A stretch of 64,000 nucleotides of DNA from Porphyra umbilicalis (Eukaryota; Rhodophyta; Bangiophyceae; Bangiales; Bangiaceae): NCBI GenBank assembly GCA_002049455.2, contig KV918894.1, forward strand, positions 124,001-188,000, in the 5' to 3' direction. The translations under genes were made by a program, and so were the position numbers. The notes beneath the pieces were generated by a model. The model worked only from the letters and a program-made list of their open reading frames with translations, ran no database searches and was not told where the DNA came from. Below are positions 46,410 through 56,875 of the stretch, in pieces (position 1 is the first letter of the stretch; each line of letters opens with the position of its first letter).

Positions 46410-47342
46410 GTGGGGGTGCTTGTATTGAGGCCCGCATCAGCTCGCACCTTGCGCTCGCACTTGAGAGCACCAGATCCGTTGCCGTACCGCGCCCTGCTGC
46501 CGGCGAAGCGTTGGCTGTCAGGTTCCTCGCTGGAAGCCGCCGAGGCGGCGCCCGTGTCGTCCTCGACGCAACAAGCCGATACGGTGGCCCTGCCGGTGGC
46601 CGCGTGGGCGGCTGCGGATAGCGCGGGTGGTCAAGCAGCTGTGCCTCTTGCGCGTGCTGGTCTGGCCACCGCGGTGGCCGTGCCAGCGGCCGCCGCCGCG
46701 GCCGTGCAAGCGGTCGCGCCCGCCGCCGCGCCTGCTACCGAGCCCGCCGCAGCGCGTGCTGCCAAGCCCGCCGTCGCGTCGGCCGCCGCGGCCGTGCCGG
46801 CGGCCTTGCCGGACGCTGCCGCCTCGGCCGTTTCGGCGGCCTTGCCGGCAGCAGGCGCCGTAGCTGTGCCGGCGGCCGCCGCCGCGGCCATGGGGGCTGT
46901 CGCGTCCGCCGCCGAGCCCGCCGCCGCACCCGCCGCTGTGTTAGTCTGCGAGCCCGCCGCTGCGGCCATGCCGGCGGCCTTTCCGGAGGTCGGCGCAGCG
47001 ACCTTTCTGGCGGGCGACGCTGCGGCCGTGCCAGCAGCGGCGTGTGACGGACGGTCGGCAGCAGCGACCGCGGCATCTCCGACTGCATTGGAGGCGGCGT
47101 CCTCACCAGCGTCCGATGACAGCTAGGCGGTAAAGGTGGCTGCTGTGCGGCCACCTGCTGTGGTAGATTTGGAGCAGGACGAGAAGAGGACAGCGCACGC
47201 CATGGAGGTGGCGGCCGCTCTTCGGGCGCGGGCGGCGGCGGCCGTGGCCGTCGGTCGGCGCTTCACGCGCTCGATGGAGAGGCCGCCGGTTCTTAGTAAG
47301 CCGCGTGTTGGTGTGCAGCGTGGGAGGCGTAGCAGGCGGTAG
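46410..47342 (+). other. Ala-rich open stretch downstream of transposase 2
   Basis: Two adjoining frames (46410-47126 and 47136-47342) read as Ala/Pro/Val-rich, then basic at the end. The position matches the Gly/Ala-rich C-terminal tail of the intact transposase, so this is probably the decayed tail rather than an independent gene. Confidence 0.45.
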
Positions 47343-47424
47343 CGCCGCGTTCAGGGATAACGACGGTTCATTGACTATAAGAGGCGAGATGTACGCGTTT
47401 GAAGATGGGTGATACTTGTTTCAA

Positions 47425-47457
47425 GGCAAAAAAAAAACCCGGAAGGGCAAAAAAAAG
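47425..47457 (-). terminator. T-tract/hairpin/T-tract motif between Harbinger 2 genes
   Basis: On the minus strand this is eight T, GCCC, TTCC, GGG, ten T, GCC. It has the same architecture as the motifs at 30169-30210 and 31633-31674, although the hairpin bases differ. That argues for a conserved 3'-end structure rather than only a shared insertion. It lies about 65 bp beyond the ORF1 stop. Confidence 0.45.
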
Positions 47458-47521
47458 AAACTTCCTTCCGTCGTACAACTATACCCACTCAAGCGCAGAA
47501 GCACACAAAGAAGAGAACGAA

Positions 47522-50500
47522 CTACTCGCTGCCGCTGCCAGAGATTTCATCGCGGTCGTTGTCAGGGTCATCAATGTCCTCAATGCCTGCAGCGACTTCA
47601 CTGGAAGAAGACGAGGAGCCATAGATGGTGCGGGTTGGTACGCGGCGCCGATTCACCGCACGCTGGCGGCGGTGGGTAGGGAGGCTAGGCGCCGATGAGT
47701 ACGAGGACGCGGAGCCACTGCGGCGGCGTCGGGCGCGGCGCAAAAGCTCGTCGTCCTCGTCAGAGTCTGGGTCTTTGGGCGTGGTGCGCTGCGGCGCTGT
47801 GTCCTTGGCGCGCCGGAGAGCAGCAACTGCCTCTTTCATCATCGTCGCCACGTGAGACGGCGTCTTGTTTAATGCCATCTTCTTGGTGCGCATGGATGCC
47901 GTGCCCCTCGACGCCGGGCAGGCGTCGAGTGCCGCTGCCCAACGCGTCTGGCTTCGGTGGTCATCCCCGGCCACAACGATGACGTCGGACTCGAATGCAT
48001 CGCCATGGTGCACCGGATTGGATGCGGCCGCCGATGTGTTTTGTCCGTTGGCCGCGTGCGCGGCCGCCTCACGACGCATGCGGGCGGCCGCTTCAGCACC
48101 CTTGCGCTTCGCCTCACCGTTGGCCTTGTCCATGTGCGCCGGCCGCCGCACCTTGCCTTGCGCGTCGTCGATGGGCACCCCCTGCGTTACCTTGTGTCGC
48201 GCCGTCCCGTTGCTTGGCAACCTGTCTCGCTTGTCACGCATGGAAGATGTCGCGCCCACGTCAACCATCGCCACAGTAAACGTGTCCTCCCCAATAAAGT
48301 CCAACAAGGTTGATGTCTGGGACTCGGGGCGCGCGACCGTCTGGCGACCGTTATCGTCGCCGGTCTGCGTCGCGGCCACAGCAGCCGCAACTGGGGCCGC
48401 CACAGCTGGGTCAGGCACGCGCGTGCTCGTTGGGGACGAACGCTAGCTCGAAGTTGCGGCGTCCGCGACGCCGCCACAAGTTGGACCGGTTGCGGCGTCC
48501 GCGCGGCCGCCACGAGTTGGACGGGTGGCCGCGGTACCAGCGGCCGCTCGAGCTCGACACGGACGCTCAGCGGCCGCCTTGGCCACATCATACCCCCTGC
48601 TCAGTCGAGAAGCTTTTATGGCGGCCTTGAGAAAGGCTGCACGAGCATCCGAAGAAGCAGCATGACTGGTCGTCTGCTCGTCTGGTACGTCCCGCCGGGG
48701 CGGCTCGACGACCTCGACGCACTTGACTTGGTCTTCGTCCTCCGTCGCGGCCGCCCCGCCGGCGGCAGCGTCCGTAACCCGCAACCACCGCTGGAGCTGC
48801 CCTCGTAACCATGCCTCTCCTTCTGGTGTGGCTTGTACGTGGGCCTGTCACCAAAAGGCCACGTCATTCTGGTCCCGCATCATAGAGATGCGCTCAGCTA
48901 ACGACTTGGCGAGCGAAGCCAACGCATCGATGTGAGCGGCGGATACCCGAGCGTGCTCCGCCGCCTCTCGTGCATTCCGGCGCATTGCTGCTTTGGCGGC
49001 CTTGGTACCTACAGGCAGGTCAGTCAAACCAGCGGCCGACGGCGGCCGTTTGCGGCCGCCGCTGACTGTCTCCTTGTCGTCCTTTGCTGTCATGCTAGAA
49101 TCCCCATAGACCGTGTACCGCATCTTCTTGAGGGTATTGATAGACTCCTCCGGGCTGAACTTGAGGAAGTGACGCAGGTAGGTCCACATCAGGTAGAAAA
49201 GGCACTGCGTGGCCGCCTCCTCCCGGCGCACGCCGGCATAAGGGTCCTTGTTGTTGTACAGCGCTACGGCGGCCATGTCCATGTCTGCCTCCGTCGGCGA
49301 CTCCATCAATTCCCGCTGATGCACGGAGATGAAGCATCCATTGAGTTTGTGGACGGCGTTGGTGATTTCATAGCGGAACATGCGCTCAATGCGCTTGTTC
49401 GACCGCTCCAGGCGCTTATCCAACTCGGGAAGGTCGGCCTTGATGATTTAAACTCGGATGTTGACGACCATCTTGTCGTAGAAGGCTTGCATATCCTGGC
49501 AGGTCCCGAGCACAGGGTCCGTCGTCGTCTGCCCCCACCCCTTACCAACGCAGAGCGCCTCATCCGCCGTCCACGCAGTGCTGCGGCTGCTGCCCTTCTT
49601 GGGCACGGGCCCGACGATTTCTAGCGCCTCACTCGCCCGCCGAGAGGCATTCGCCTCCACCGCTGCCATGGAAGCCGAGTCTTCCCGGCAGTTGAGTGAC
49701 GCAGCGGCCGCGTCCGCGGCCGCCGCGCCATCCGCATCACTGAAGGCCTCCGTAGGGGAGGCCAAAGCACCACGTGCTACGCGTCCGACGACGGGGGGCA
49801 GAGCTTGTCGGCCTCCTCCTCGTTGTCCTCCTCGTCCGTCGGATGGGGGGGCCGTTAGTTCTGCTGAAGCCATTGCTGCCGCCATTGCGCGTACAAGGCC
49901 GCCTACTCGTCTGCTGCCGACAGGGACGCTGCAGCAGAGCTGGCGAGCTTTTCCAGCAGCGAACCGACGAAGTCGGTGCGCACCGTCGGTGTCCGGCGCA
50001 CTTGCCCCGTCTCGTCGGCTGCTGAGCTCGGCTCCGCTAATGGCGACGGCGTCGGGATCTCCTGGTGTGGCGGAGGCGTCGAAGACCTCCCTGCGGCCGC
50101 CTCCAGCGGCGGCCGCGCCACACGTGCCGCAGGTTGCTCCGGCGGTTGTGATGTAGGAGGCCACGGGCCTGCAGCGACTTGCGGCCTCAGAGGGGTCGTC
50201 GCCCGGTGGTCCCCGTACTGCAGGCGTGCCCAAGGCGGAGTCACCGGCCTGGCTGGCGGAATTGTCAGTGGCCGCTGGCGCTGCTGCAGCGGCCGCCAAT
50301 CTTTTGGCTGCCAAAGCGGCTGCGGCCGCTGCGGCGGCGGGCCGTCCGCCCGCGCTGCCTCTTGACGGTGAAACGCGTTGGTAAGGCGGGGCGGGGGCCG
50401 CCCGTACCACGTCGCCTCTTGGTGAAGAACCTCCTCGTACGGCGGACGCAGCGAGCCCCAACGACGGGGCAAATAGTCTGGAAGGGCGTACTTCGCGGGC

Positions 50501-51148
50501 GGGGGACCCGACCGAGGCGGAGGCGTCAGAGAGGGACCGAGACCGCAGCGGAGAGAGCCCCGCCGAGGATAAGAAGCACGAGGGAGATGGTGTGAGGGGC
50601 GTCCAGACTCCCACCGAGGGGGGGAAACGCGGGGGGGATGATCGGCCGCGTGAAGGGAGGTCCACCGCGGGGGAGAGGCGCGTGGTGGGGAGTACACCGG
50701 GCGGGGAAAGCTCCACCGAGTGGGCGAGGCGCGTGAAGGGCCGCACGCCGAGCCCCACCGAGGGGGAGATGTGTGAGGAGGGGCCAGTGGCTCGTGCACG
50801 TGTCGGTGCACTTGGTCCAGGAGCGGTCGGTGCCCCACTGGTTGCACCGCGTGCGGCGGCCGCTGCGGCTGCAGCGGTCGCACCGGCGGCCGCAGCGGCC
50901 GCTGAGGCTGCGACAGCGGCGGCAAAGGCGCTACGCTCGACTTGTGAGTCAGAAAAAAATGACCCGCCTGCGTCGTCGGCCGCACAACGCGCGACACGGC
51001 CGCCGCCGACCACGGGCAAAGGCACTCGGGCGGGCACAGAGGGTGGTGCGGGCCGATGTCCTGCGCCCGCCGGCACATGACGCACAGCTGACGCAGCCCG
51101 CGCCGCCGCTTCTTCCTGCTGAAATAGGGCAGAGGAGGCCCATAACAC
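47522..51148 (-). pseudogene. Harbinger ORF1 copy 2 (Myb/SANT-like), interrupted by in-frame stops
   Basis: One reading frame runs from 51148 to 47522 on the minus strand with no frameshift. It is interrupted by three stops: TAA 49448-49450, TGA 48848-48850 and TAG 48443-48445. The Myb-like domain (AWTADEALCVGKGW onward) crosses the first stop and continues RLERSNKRIERMFRYEI, aligning with RLPSALEKQFKRIRAG of element 1. The tail is acidic (DDPDNDRDE), as in copy 1. The N-terminal 350 codons are Ala/Ser/Pro-rich. An overlapping Pro/Arg/Trp-rich frame (51078-49903) lies in the -1 relation, as in element 1. It is probably inactive unless the stops are edited or read through. Confidence 0.75.
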
Positions 51149-51149
51149 C

Positions 51150-51960
51150 AGTGCGGACGCCTCGGCGGAGGCGGTAGCGGCGGCGTGGGGGGAGGGGTGC
51201 AGTCACTGTTGGGGTGGAGCGAGGAGAACAGTGCGCGGGGTCGCGTGCGAGGTCCTCCGCGGCAACATGCGCGCGCGCACGTTGTGGCGGTGTAGTCCGT
51301 CGGTCGATGAAAATGAGACAGGTGTGATCGCCGACGTCCGTTCGCATACCCTTCACAAACAGAGGTCCGTCACACAAAAAGGCTCACTCGAGAGGCGCCC
51401 AGACGGTTGTATCCGAGACACGCGCAGGGGTGACGTCGCAGGCCGCCGTGGGGATGGGTGACGCTTGGAAGATCTGCGCGGGGACCGGGCAGGCGGCCGC
51501 TACGCTGCGGCCGCCACTGTTCCTGCAGCCTCTGTCTCACAGTACACCACGACCGCGTGGACGGCCCAACCTGCGCGTTTTCGACTGGTGGGCCACGGCA
51601 GCGGGCGGGCGCACCCTGGCGGGACTGTGGTGATTGTGTAGGTTGCTGGTCCCGAGGGGCCGCGCCCGGACGTCCTGGCGTGGTTTACACTGCGGACCAC
51701 CGTCTTAAAACGACGAGCACGTCGGCGCGGCCCTCGCCGGTGGACCCGAAAATCCCATTCCATCCAATCGGTGTCGCTCCAGACAGGTGGCTGCATGCCC
51801 GGATCTGGCCAGATACCTTGTGATCCTCAATGACCCACCGCCATCACGGGTAGCACAGGTGAACAGGTGTCCGGCCGCCCAAGTTGTCACGAGATAATGG
51901 TCAGATCTCAGTCAGCCGATGGCTGACGTGAACCAATTGGGCGACACAACATGTGATTGG
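51150..51960. other. Stretch without a recognisable gene
   Basis: It presumably includes the outer end of Harbinger 2. The GCGGCCGC-type dyad at 51491-51513 (CGGCCGCTACGCTGCGGCCG) is a short hairpin. No ORF is supported. Confidence 0.4.
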
Positions 51961-51963
51961 GTA

Positions 51964-52010
51964 TTGCTGACCTCCAAAAAATGGCGATTGCAGTGTGGTT
52001 GCAGTGTGCA
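51964..52010 (+). repeat. Left terminal inverted repeat of the Tc1-like element
   Basis: It starts TTGCTGACC after the TA, with two GGTTGCAG-type subterminal words (GCGATTGCAG and TGGTTGCAG). It pairs with 55655-55703. Confidence 0.85.
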
Positions 52011-52477
52011 GGCAAGTGTTTGAAAGATGGTAAACACTTTGTAGGGGCTTAAGTTTTTATCGAAAGAGACATAAGACGACTTGATTGATAGTCTAACTTG
52101 TTTGTTAACTACACTTTAAATCCAATCAATGTTGAAATTGGTGCCCAGGGCTGTTTAGCCGTGGGTGGCGCTTTCTGCAGCGGCCGTCTGTGCCCTCAAA
52201 CGGCTCCGTGTGGAGCACTCTGCAACCTCCTGGAGATTCCGTGAGATTTTTGCTCCTCCGAACCCGTCGCTCAGAGCATAGCATGCCGATAGCGGCGAAT
52301 CCCGCACATAAACATGGAGATCTGCAGATATCGGGAGATTTCTTGGGAGGCGATACCCACTTGGACCGCGGTTCTGGCTTGGCAGATGCGGGTCACCATC
52401 GCAGTGTCTTCCTGCTTCTGACATTTCCCGCCTGCCCCATCCCCTTCGACCCTTTATCCCCCCTCCGACTCCCCACG

Positions 52478-53578
52478 ATGACGATTCCTGACGAGCTTCG
52501 GCGGGCTGTTGTCTACCAAGTGGTTGAGCTCCACAAGCCCGTCGCCGTCGTGGCTGCTGAGCTACGCATCTCTCTGCGGTCTGCAGAGCGCTTTCTGCTG
52601 TACCAGCGCGTTCACGGGGACATCCACCCTCACATGAACACCCGCGGAGTGCACGAGGACGATGTGCGCAAGCACGCGGGCATCCGTGGTCCAGTATGCG
52701 CTGCCGTCGAGGCGTACCCGGAGCCCTTCCTCGACGAGGCCACCGTCTTCGTCAGAGAGGTGCAGGAGCTAATGGCGAACGACGTGCGGGTGTCCCCTGA
52801 GTCGGTGCGGCGCATCCTTGCAGCGAACGGCATCACGCGCAAGGTCATCGAGACCAACTTCCGGCAGCGAAATGAGGCCGCGCAGGCCGCATGGGTGGCC
52901 GCCCAGTGGGTCATCCCGTAGGAGTGTCGCGTGCACATTGACGAGGCGCACCGCCGCGGCCAGGCGGCCAACCGCAGGTGGGCGTGGGCGCTGCGTGGCG
53001 CCCGCGCCGAGGGCTACATCGACGCTTCCAAAGGCGTGGCGACAAGCTTTATTGTAGCCATAACGCACGGCGGGCTGGTGGATTGGAAGCTGACAAAGCC
53101 GCCTTCTGGGCAGTCGTCCCTTGACTTTTTACTGTTTTTGATTAACTCGGTGCTGCCCGCCATGAACGAGTACAACCCCGCGCTTCCGGGGGACCAGCAA
53201 CAGCCAAACTGCGTGCTCATCCTCGACAACGCCCGCGTGCATGACCACGCGGAGGCGGCGGTTTTGGAGGCGGCGGGAGTGATGGTGTGTTTTTTGCCTC
53301 CGTACAGTCCAGACTTCAACCCGGTGGAGGATGTCTTTTCCGTTGGGAGTAGCTGGCTGCGTCGCCAGGTAACATCCGAGCATTTCTCAGCGTGGCCGTT
53401 TTCGACACTCACCTCAATGCCTCTCCACATCACACCTGAAATGTGTGCTGGCTTCGTCAAAGCGGCGGAACGCCGATGCGCAACGTACGCGCCCGAGTCA
53501 AGTACCCGAGAAGGCATGCAACACAACAAAAGACGGGAGCAAAAGAAGAAAAACAGCTTCCTCATCCATCCCCCATAA
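52478..53578 (+). pseudogene. Tc1/mariner-like DDE transposase with one in-frame TAG
   Basis: The frame starts at ATG 52478 (MTIPDELRRAVVYQVVELH) with a helix-turn-helix (residues about 5-50, VAVVAAELRISLRSAERF) and a second helical DNA-binding region to about residue 145. A DDE_3-type catalytic domain follows: HIDEAH with the first Asp, LILDNARVH with the second, and PPYSPDFNPVEDVF with the Glu 33 residues later. TAG at 52919-52921 interrupts the frame just before the first Asp, and the protein sense continues in the same frame, as expected from one CAG to TAG change. All catalytic residues remain. It may be a recently inactivated copy, or may rely on read-through. Confidence 0.85.
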
Positions 53579-53890
53579 AACGACAACACGCGCGGGTCGG
53601 CGCGGCCCGTCGGCCGCGCGACCGCGACCGCCGCCAACGCGCCGACCTTGCCGCCGCCCGTCGCCGCCCGCCGCTCGCCGCGCGCGGGGCCGCCGCCAGC
53701 CTCGTGGTGGCGGCGGCGGCGGCGAACCACAGCGGCGTCGCCGCGCGGCTTGCCACCGTGGTGGCGGTGGGTTGGCGGTCGTTGGCCGGCGGCGACGGCG
53801 CACCCCGCGCCAAGAGCGTCCTGCCCCCCCCCCCCAAAATAACGACACGCGCGTGTTGGCGCGGCCCGTCGGCCGCGCGACCGCGATGCT
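53571..53890. repeat. Spaced direct repeat with a strong hairpin downstream of the transposase
   Basis: Two copies of about 55 bp (53571-53630 and 53829-53887) begin with a C run and AAAACGACA, and contain CGCGGCC CGTC GGCCGCG, a 7-bp perfect stem with a 4-base loop. The sequence between is GC-rich and low-complexity. It lies in the spacer between the convergent genes and could act in transcript end formation, which is inference. Confidence 0.6.
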
Positions 53891-54117
53891 GGCACGTGCG
53901 GTACTCCGCGTGTTGAACCGGCGGCGGCAGTCAACGACCGCCCGCGGATCTGGCAGCGCGGCTCCCGTCCGGGTGAGGCTCCCATTACACTTGCTGCGAG
54001 GTGACCGTTGAGGTCGATCGCTGCGGAAGTTTTTCCTTTTCGACCTGTGGGGCTGTCTTTTTGGCGAGTGCAAGATAAGTTATCAAACACGGGGAGTCAA
54101 GAACAAAGATGCATTGG

Positions 54118-55157
54118 TCACTCGACGTTGACAGTGCCCATGCGAAGCTCGCGCACGAACTGCTTGAGCACCGCAATAACAGGCTGAGCCTTGAGCCCCG
54201 ATTTTCGAGCGCACTGCACCAGATTCCCCTCCACCTCACCACCAGTCAAAGCTGCAGACGTCACACCCGCCCCGTTAAAAAATCGCTTGATGGCAAACAA
54301 AGTCAATGTGTCTCGTACCTGCGTCAGAATAACCGGGTCTGTCTGCTGGGTGAACTTGGTTGCGGCCGTACGAAGCTGCGCCCCGGTCCGTTTGAAGAAC
54401 GGGTTGGCAGACCCAAGAACCTCTGTCGTCGCGCCGCCGCCGTGCGACACGCCGACCTTCTTCAACACGCGACCCATCGCCGCGTTCAGCGCAGGCGTGT
54501 TCTTCCGCTGCGTCGACAGCGCCGCGTCGATGCGGGTGTAGGTTGACGCCCGGTCCCCTGCAAGCAAGCCGTCGTCAACGACACCGGGAGGGGGATGCAC
54601 GGACCCCGCAGCGGAAGAGTGCGTCGTGTCGGACACATAGGCACCAACAATGCGCGCCGCCACGAGCGACGCGCTCTCGTCCATTGCCGCAGCTGCATCC
54701 GCCTCCGCCGTCCTCGTGCTCGGAGAAGACGACGCGCCACCCAGCCCCGTCAGGTCCACCAAGTTTGTCTGCGCAGCGTGGGTCGCGAATTGCGTGCCGC
54801 TCGAGGCGCCGGCAGACTGAATCGCCCCAGCCGCCGCTTGGCAGACGAGCGCTGGCTCTTCTGCTGCGCGGATGTGAGCGGCAGCTCTTCCATGAGGACG
54901 CGCACGTGAGCTTGCAGCTCCTCGATGTCGAGCTTGTGGCACGGAAAAGAAGGGGGGCCCTTCTCGGGGATGGGTGGCAGGACGGAGAACTCAGCGTGGC
55001 CCTTTTTTTTACACTTGGCGCACTCAGTGCTGCACGTCGTGCAAATGGTCTTGTTGCAAACGCACGCGTACACGGGCTTCTTGATAATGGGGCATCGTCG
55101 GGCATCGTGATCAGTCGACGGGCATCCACGACACTTACGAGAAACTGAAGCTTCCAC
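54118..55157 (-). CDS. Zinc-knuckle accessory ORF of the Tc1-like element
   Basis: It starts at ATG 55157 (MEASVSRKCRGC). Residues 9-22 form a C-x2-C-x4-H-x4-C zinc knuckle (CRGCPSTDHDARRC), followed by a Cys-rich cluster (CVCNKTICTTCSTECAKCKKKGH) that could bind a second metal. A helical segment (LDIEELQAHVRVLMEEL) follows. The frame stays open to 54750; a second frame, -1 relative to it and open from 54942, continues to 54118 with a Ser/Ala-rich linker and a conserved-looking C-terminus (RDTLTLFAIKRFF, AVLKQFVRELRM). An intron, programmed shift or indel near 54.8-54.9 kb must join them if they form one protein. A nucleic-acid-binding partner of the transposase is a reasonable inference. Confidence 0.6.
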
Positions 55158-55654
55158 TGCTCAACAAAAAAGGAACAGGTTAGCCTCAGAACAATGACAC
55201 CGGTACAGGAACGAGAGAAAACACACGGCGCAAAAATGAGCGAGGACACCGACGTGTCGGAACGGCACATCGGGTCATACAGCCGCACAATGAGATACGG
55301 AAGGAGGATCCACTGACACATACCTTCGTGGGCCGGAGTCTCCATGACAGTGGGATGTGCTCGAGATGTGAAAAACTTGACGGCGTTGACGACGAGCACG
55401 CTTCGCGGTCGGGCGTCCACGATGCGTCGTGATCCGGGTCCTGGCATTGATAGACGACGGCGGATCGGTCTCGATCTCATCGTATCCGTGGGCGACCGCA
55501 GCTCGTGCGGTGCACGTCCAATGGGGCCCCATTGGAATTCGAACGTCGTCGGGACGGCAAACGAGGAGTTCTGTGTGAACGCCCGCACTTGAAGAGTGCG
55601 AAAAGCGTTGAAAGCTCTTAAACTTTCATTAGAGATCTTTGTGCATTTCACATA

Positions 55655-55703
55655 TGCTCTGCAACCGCTTACTCTGCAACCGCCATGTTTTGAAGGTCAG
55701 CAA
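55655..55703 (-). repeat. Right terminal inverted repeat of the Tc1-like element
   Basis: Reverse-complemented it begins TTGCTGACCTTCAAAACATG, then GCGGTTGCAGAG and, after a short gap, GCGGTTGCAGAG again. The duplicated GGTTGCAG words mirror those of the left end and are candidate transposase-binding sites. Confidence 0.85.
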
Positions 55704-55705
55704 TA

Positions 55706-56870
55706 TTCCGTGGCTTTCTCACCAACACGAAAGCACTCAAGCACGCTTTCAAAAGCCACCTCTTCTGTCACAGTCTCGGCAGACACTGTTGGTATCGGAA
55801 ACGCATGGCCCCACCGCTCTTTTTTTGGCCTCACGCGGCCATCCACGCCCGAAGGCGCCAATGCCCTTCGTCCTGCGCAGTGGAGCACCGTACGCAGGAC
55901 ATAGGCCGAACACAGGCCATCAAGCGCCACGCTCGCGGAGACACACCGTTCTCTTTGTGGTGCACATCTCACGTGGCTCGCGGCTGACAGTTGGCCTGAC
56001 AAGCCGTGGCAGTAGGGTGGCGGCTGACGGCTAACTGATTGACGCACGACCTGTTGTCCGCAATAGACGCAGACGGAAACCACATATTCAGGTGGCCCGC
56101 GCACCCGACCCACATGCTGTTTTCCTCAACCACGCAGGCACCACGCGAGGGGTCGCCCGTGCTCGCCGGTAGTTGCCGATCCGTCAGGAGGCCACAGGCT
56201 GGGGCACACTGCGATGAAAAGCGACGGCCGCCAAGTGGCCGCGCGCGGCCACGGGTTGCCCGTGCGACTCTTTACCCCCGGCCGCGGCCTAAGCGGCCGC
56301 CTAGAGCATGGCCGCGGCCGCGCCTCTCGTGGCCCTCCTTGCCAGCTTTGCAGGCGGAGCGCCTCGGACAGTGGCGACGCGCGCCGCGGACGCGTCACGC
56401 AGCCGCGTGCGGTGAGCTGGCTCATGGGCTGTCGCGGTTCCCGCGCCCACCGAGTGTGGGGCCGCCGGCGCCGCCGAAGCGGCCGTGCCCCCGGTGCACC
56501 TCGTTGTGAGCTGGGCAGGCGGCGACCGGCACATGGTGCGCCACGTGTAGGCCGCCAAGCGACCGCGCGCGGGGCCTTTTGCTCATCGGGGACGCCTGCC
56601 GCCGCGGATTGTGAGGCCGCCAATACAGAGACGGCGGCCGCGCCCCTCGCGCGAGTCTTCGCCAGCTTTGTCGGCGAGCGGCGCGCAGCCGACAGCACGG
56701 ACGCGTGCCGCTCTATTTCAGCCACAAGCGCGGCCGTCGACTTCAGGATTGGCCGGCCACAGTTGCCGGCCGCACAAAAGTGGGGACCACAGCCCCCCGT
56801 GAGCTTCATGTTCAGCTTGGTGAGCGGACGGCAAGCTGCTGACTTCGCACGCTTTAGAGGTCGCAACGCG
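55706..56870. other. Stretch without a recognisable gene
   Basis: From 56220 the sequence becomes very GC-rich. Two related blocks (56228 onward and 56549 onward, each starting GGCCGCCAAG) lie about 321 bp apart. Open frames on both strands are Arg/Ala-rich and compositional. Confidence 0.4.
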
Positions 56871-56875
56871 GCCGC

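Larger units (their letters stand above)
44515..51150. mobile_element. PIF/Harbinger-like DNA transposon 2 (decayed)
   Basis: It has the same plan as element 1 in the other orientation: a tandem array (44515-44960), a transposase on plus (45213-46320, degraded), and an ORF1 Myb-like gene on minus (47522-51148, interrupted). The genes converge, with one T-tract/hairpin motif (47425-47457) between them. Terminal repeats were not identified, so the outer limits are approximate. Confidence 0.72.
51964..55703. mobile_element. Two-gene Tc1/mariner-like transposon
   Basis: The flanks are TA at 51962-51963 and TA at 55704-55705. The ends match in inverted orientation: TTGCTGACCTCCAAAAAA on the left and TTGCTGACCTTCAAAACA on the right, then ATGGCGRTTGCAG, followed on both sides by a second GGTTGCAG copy. 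It carries a DDE transposase on plus (52478-53578) and a zinc-knuckle gene on minus (54118-55157), converging with a 540-bp spacer. At 3.74 kb it is long for the superfamily, and a second gene is unusual. Short relatives sharing its ends occur at 58944-59395. Confidence 0.88.
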
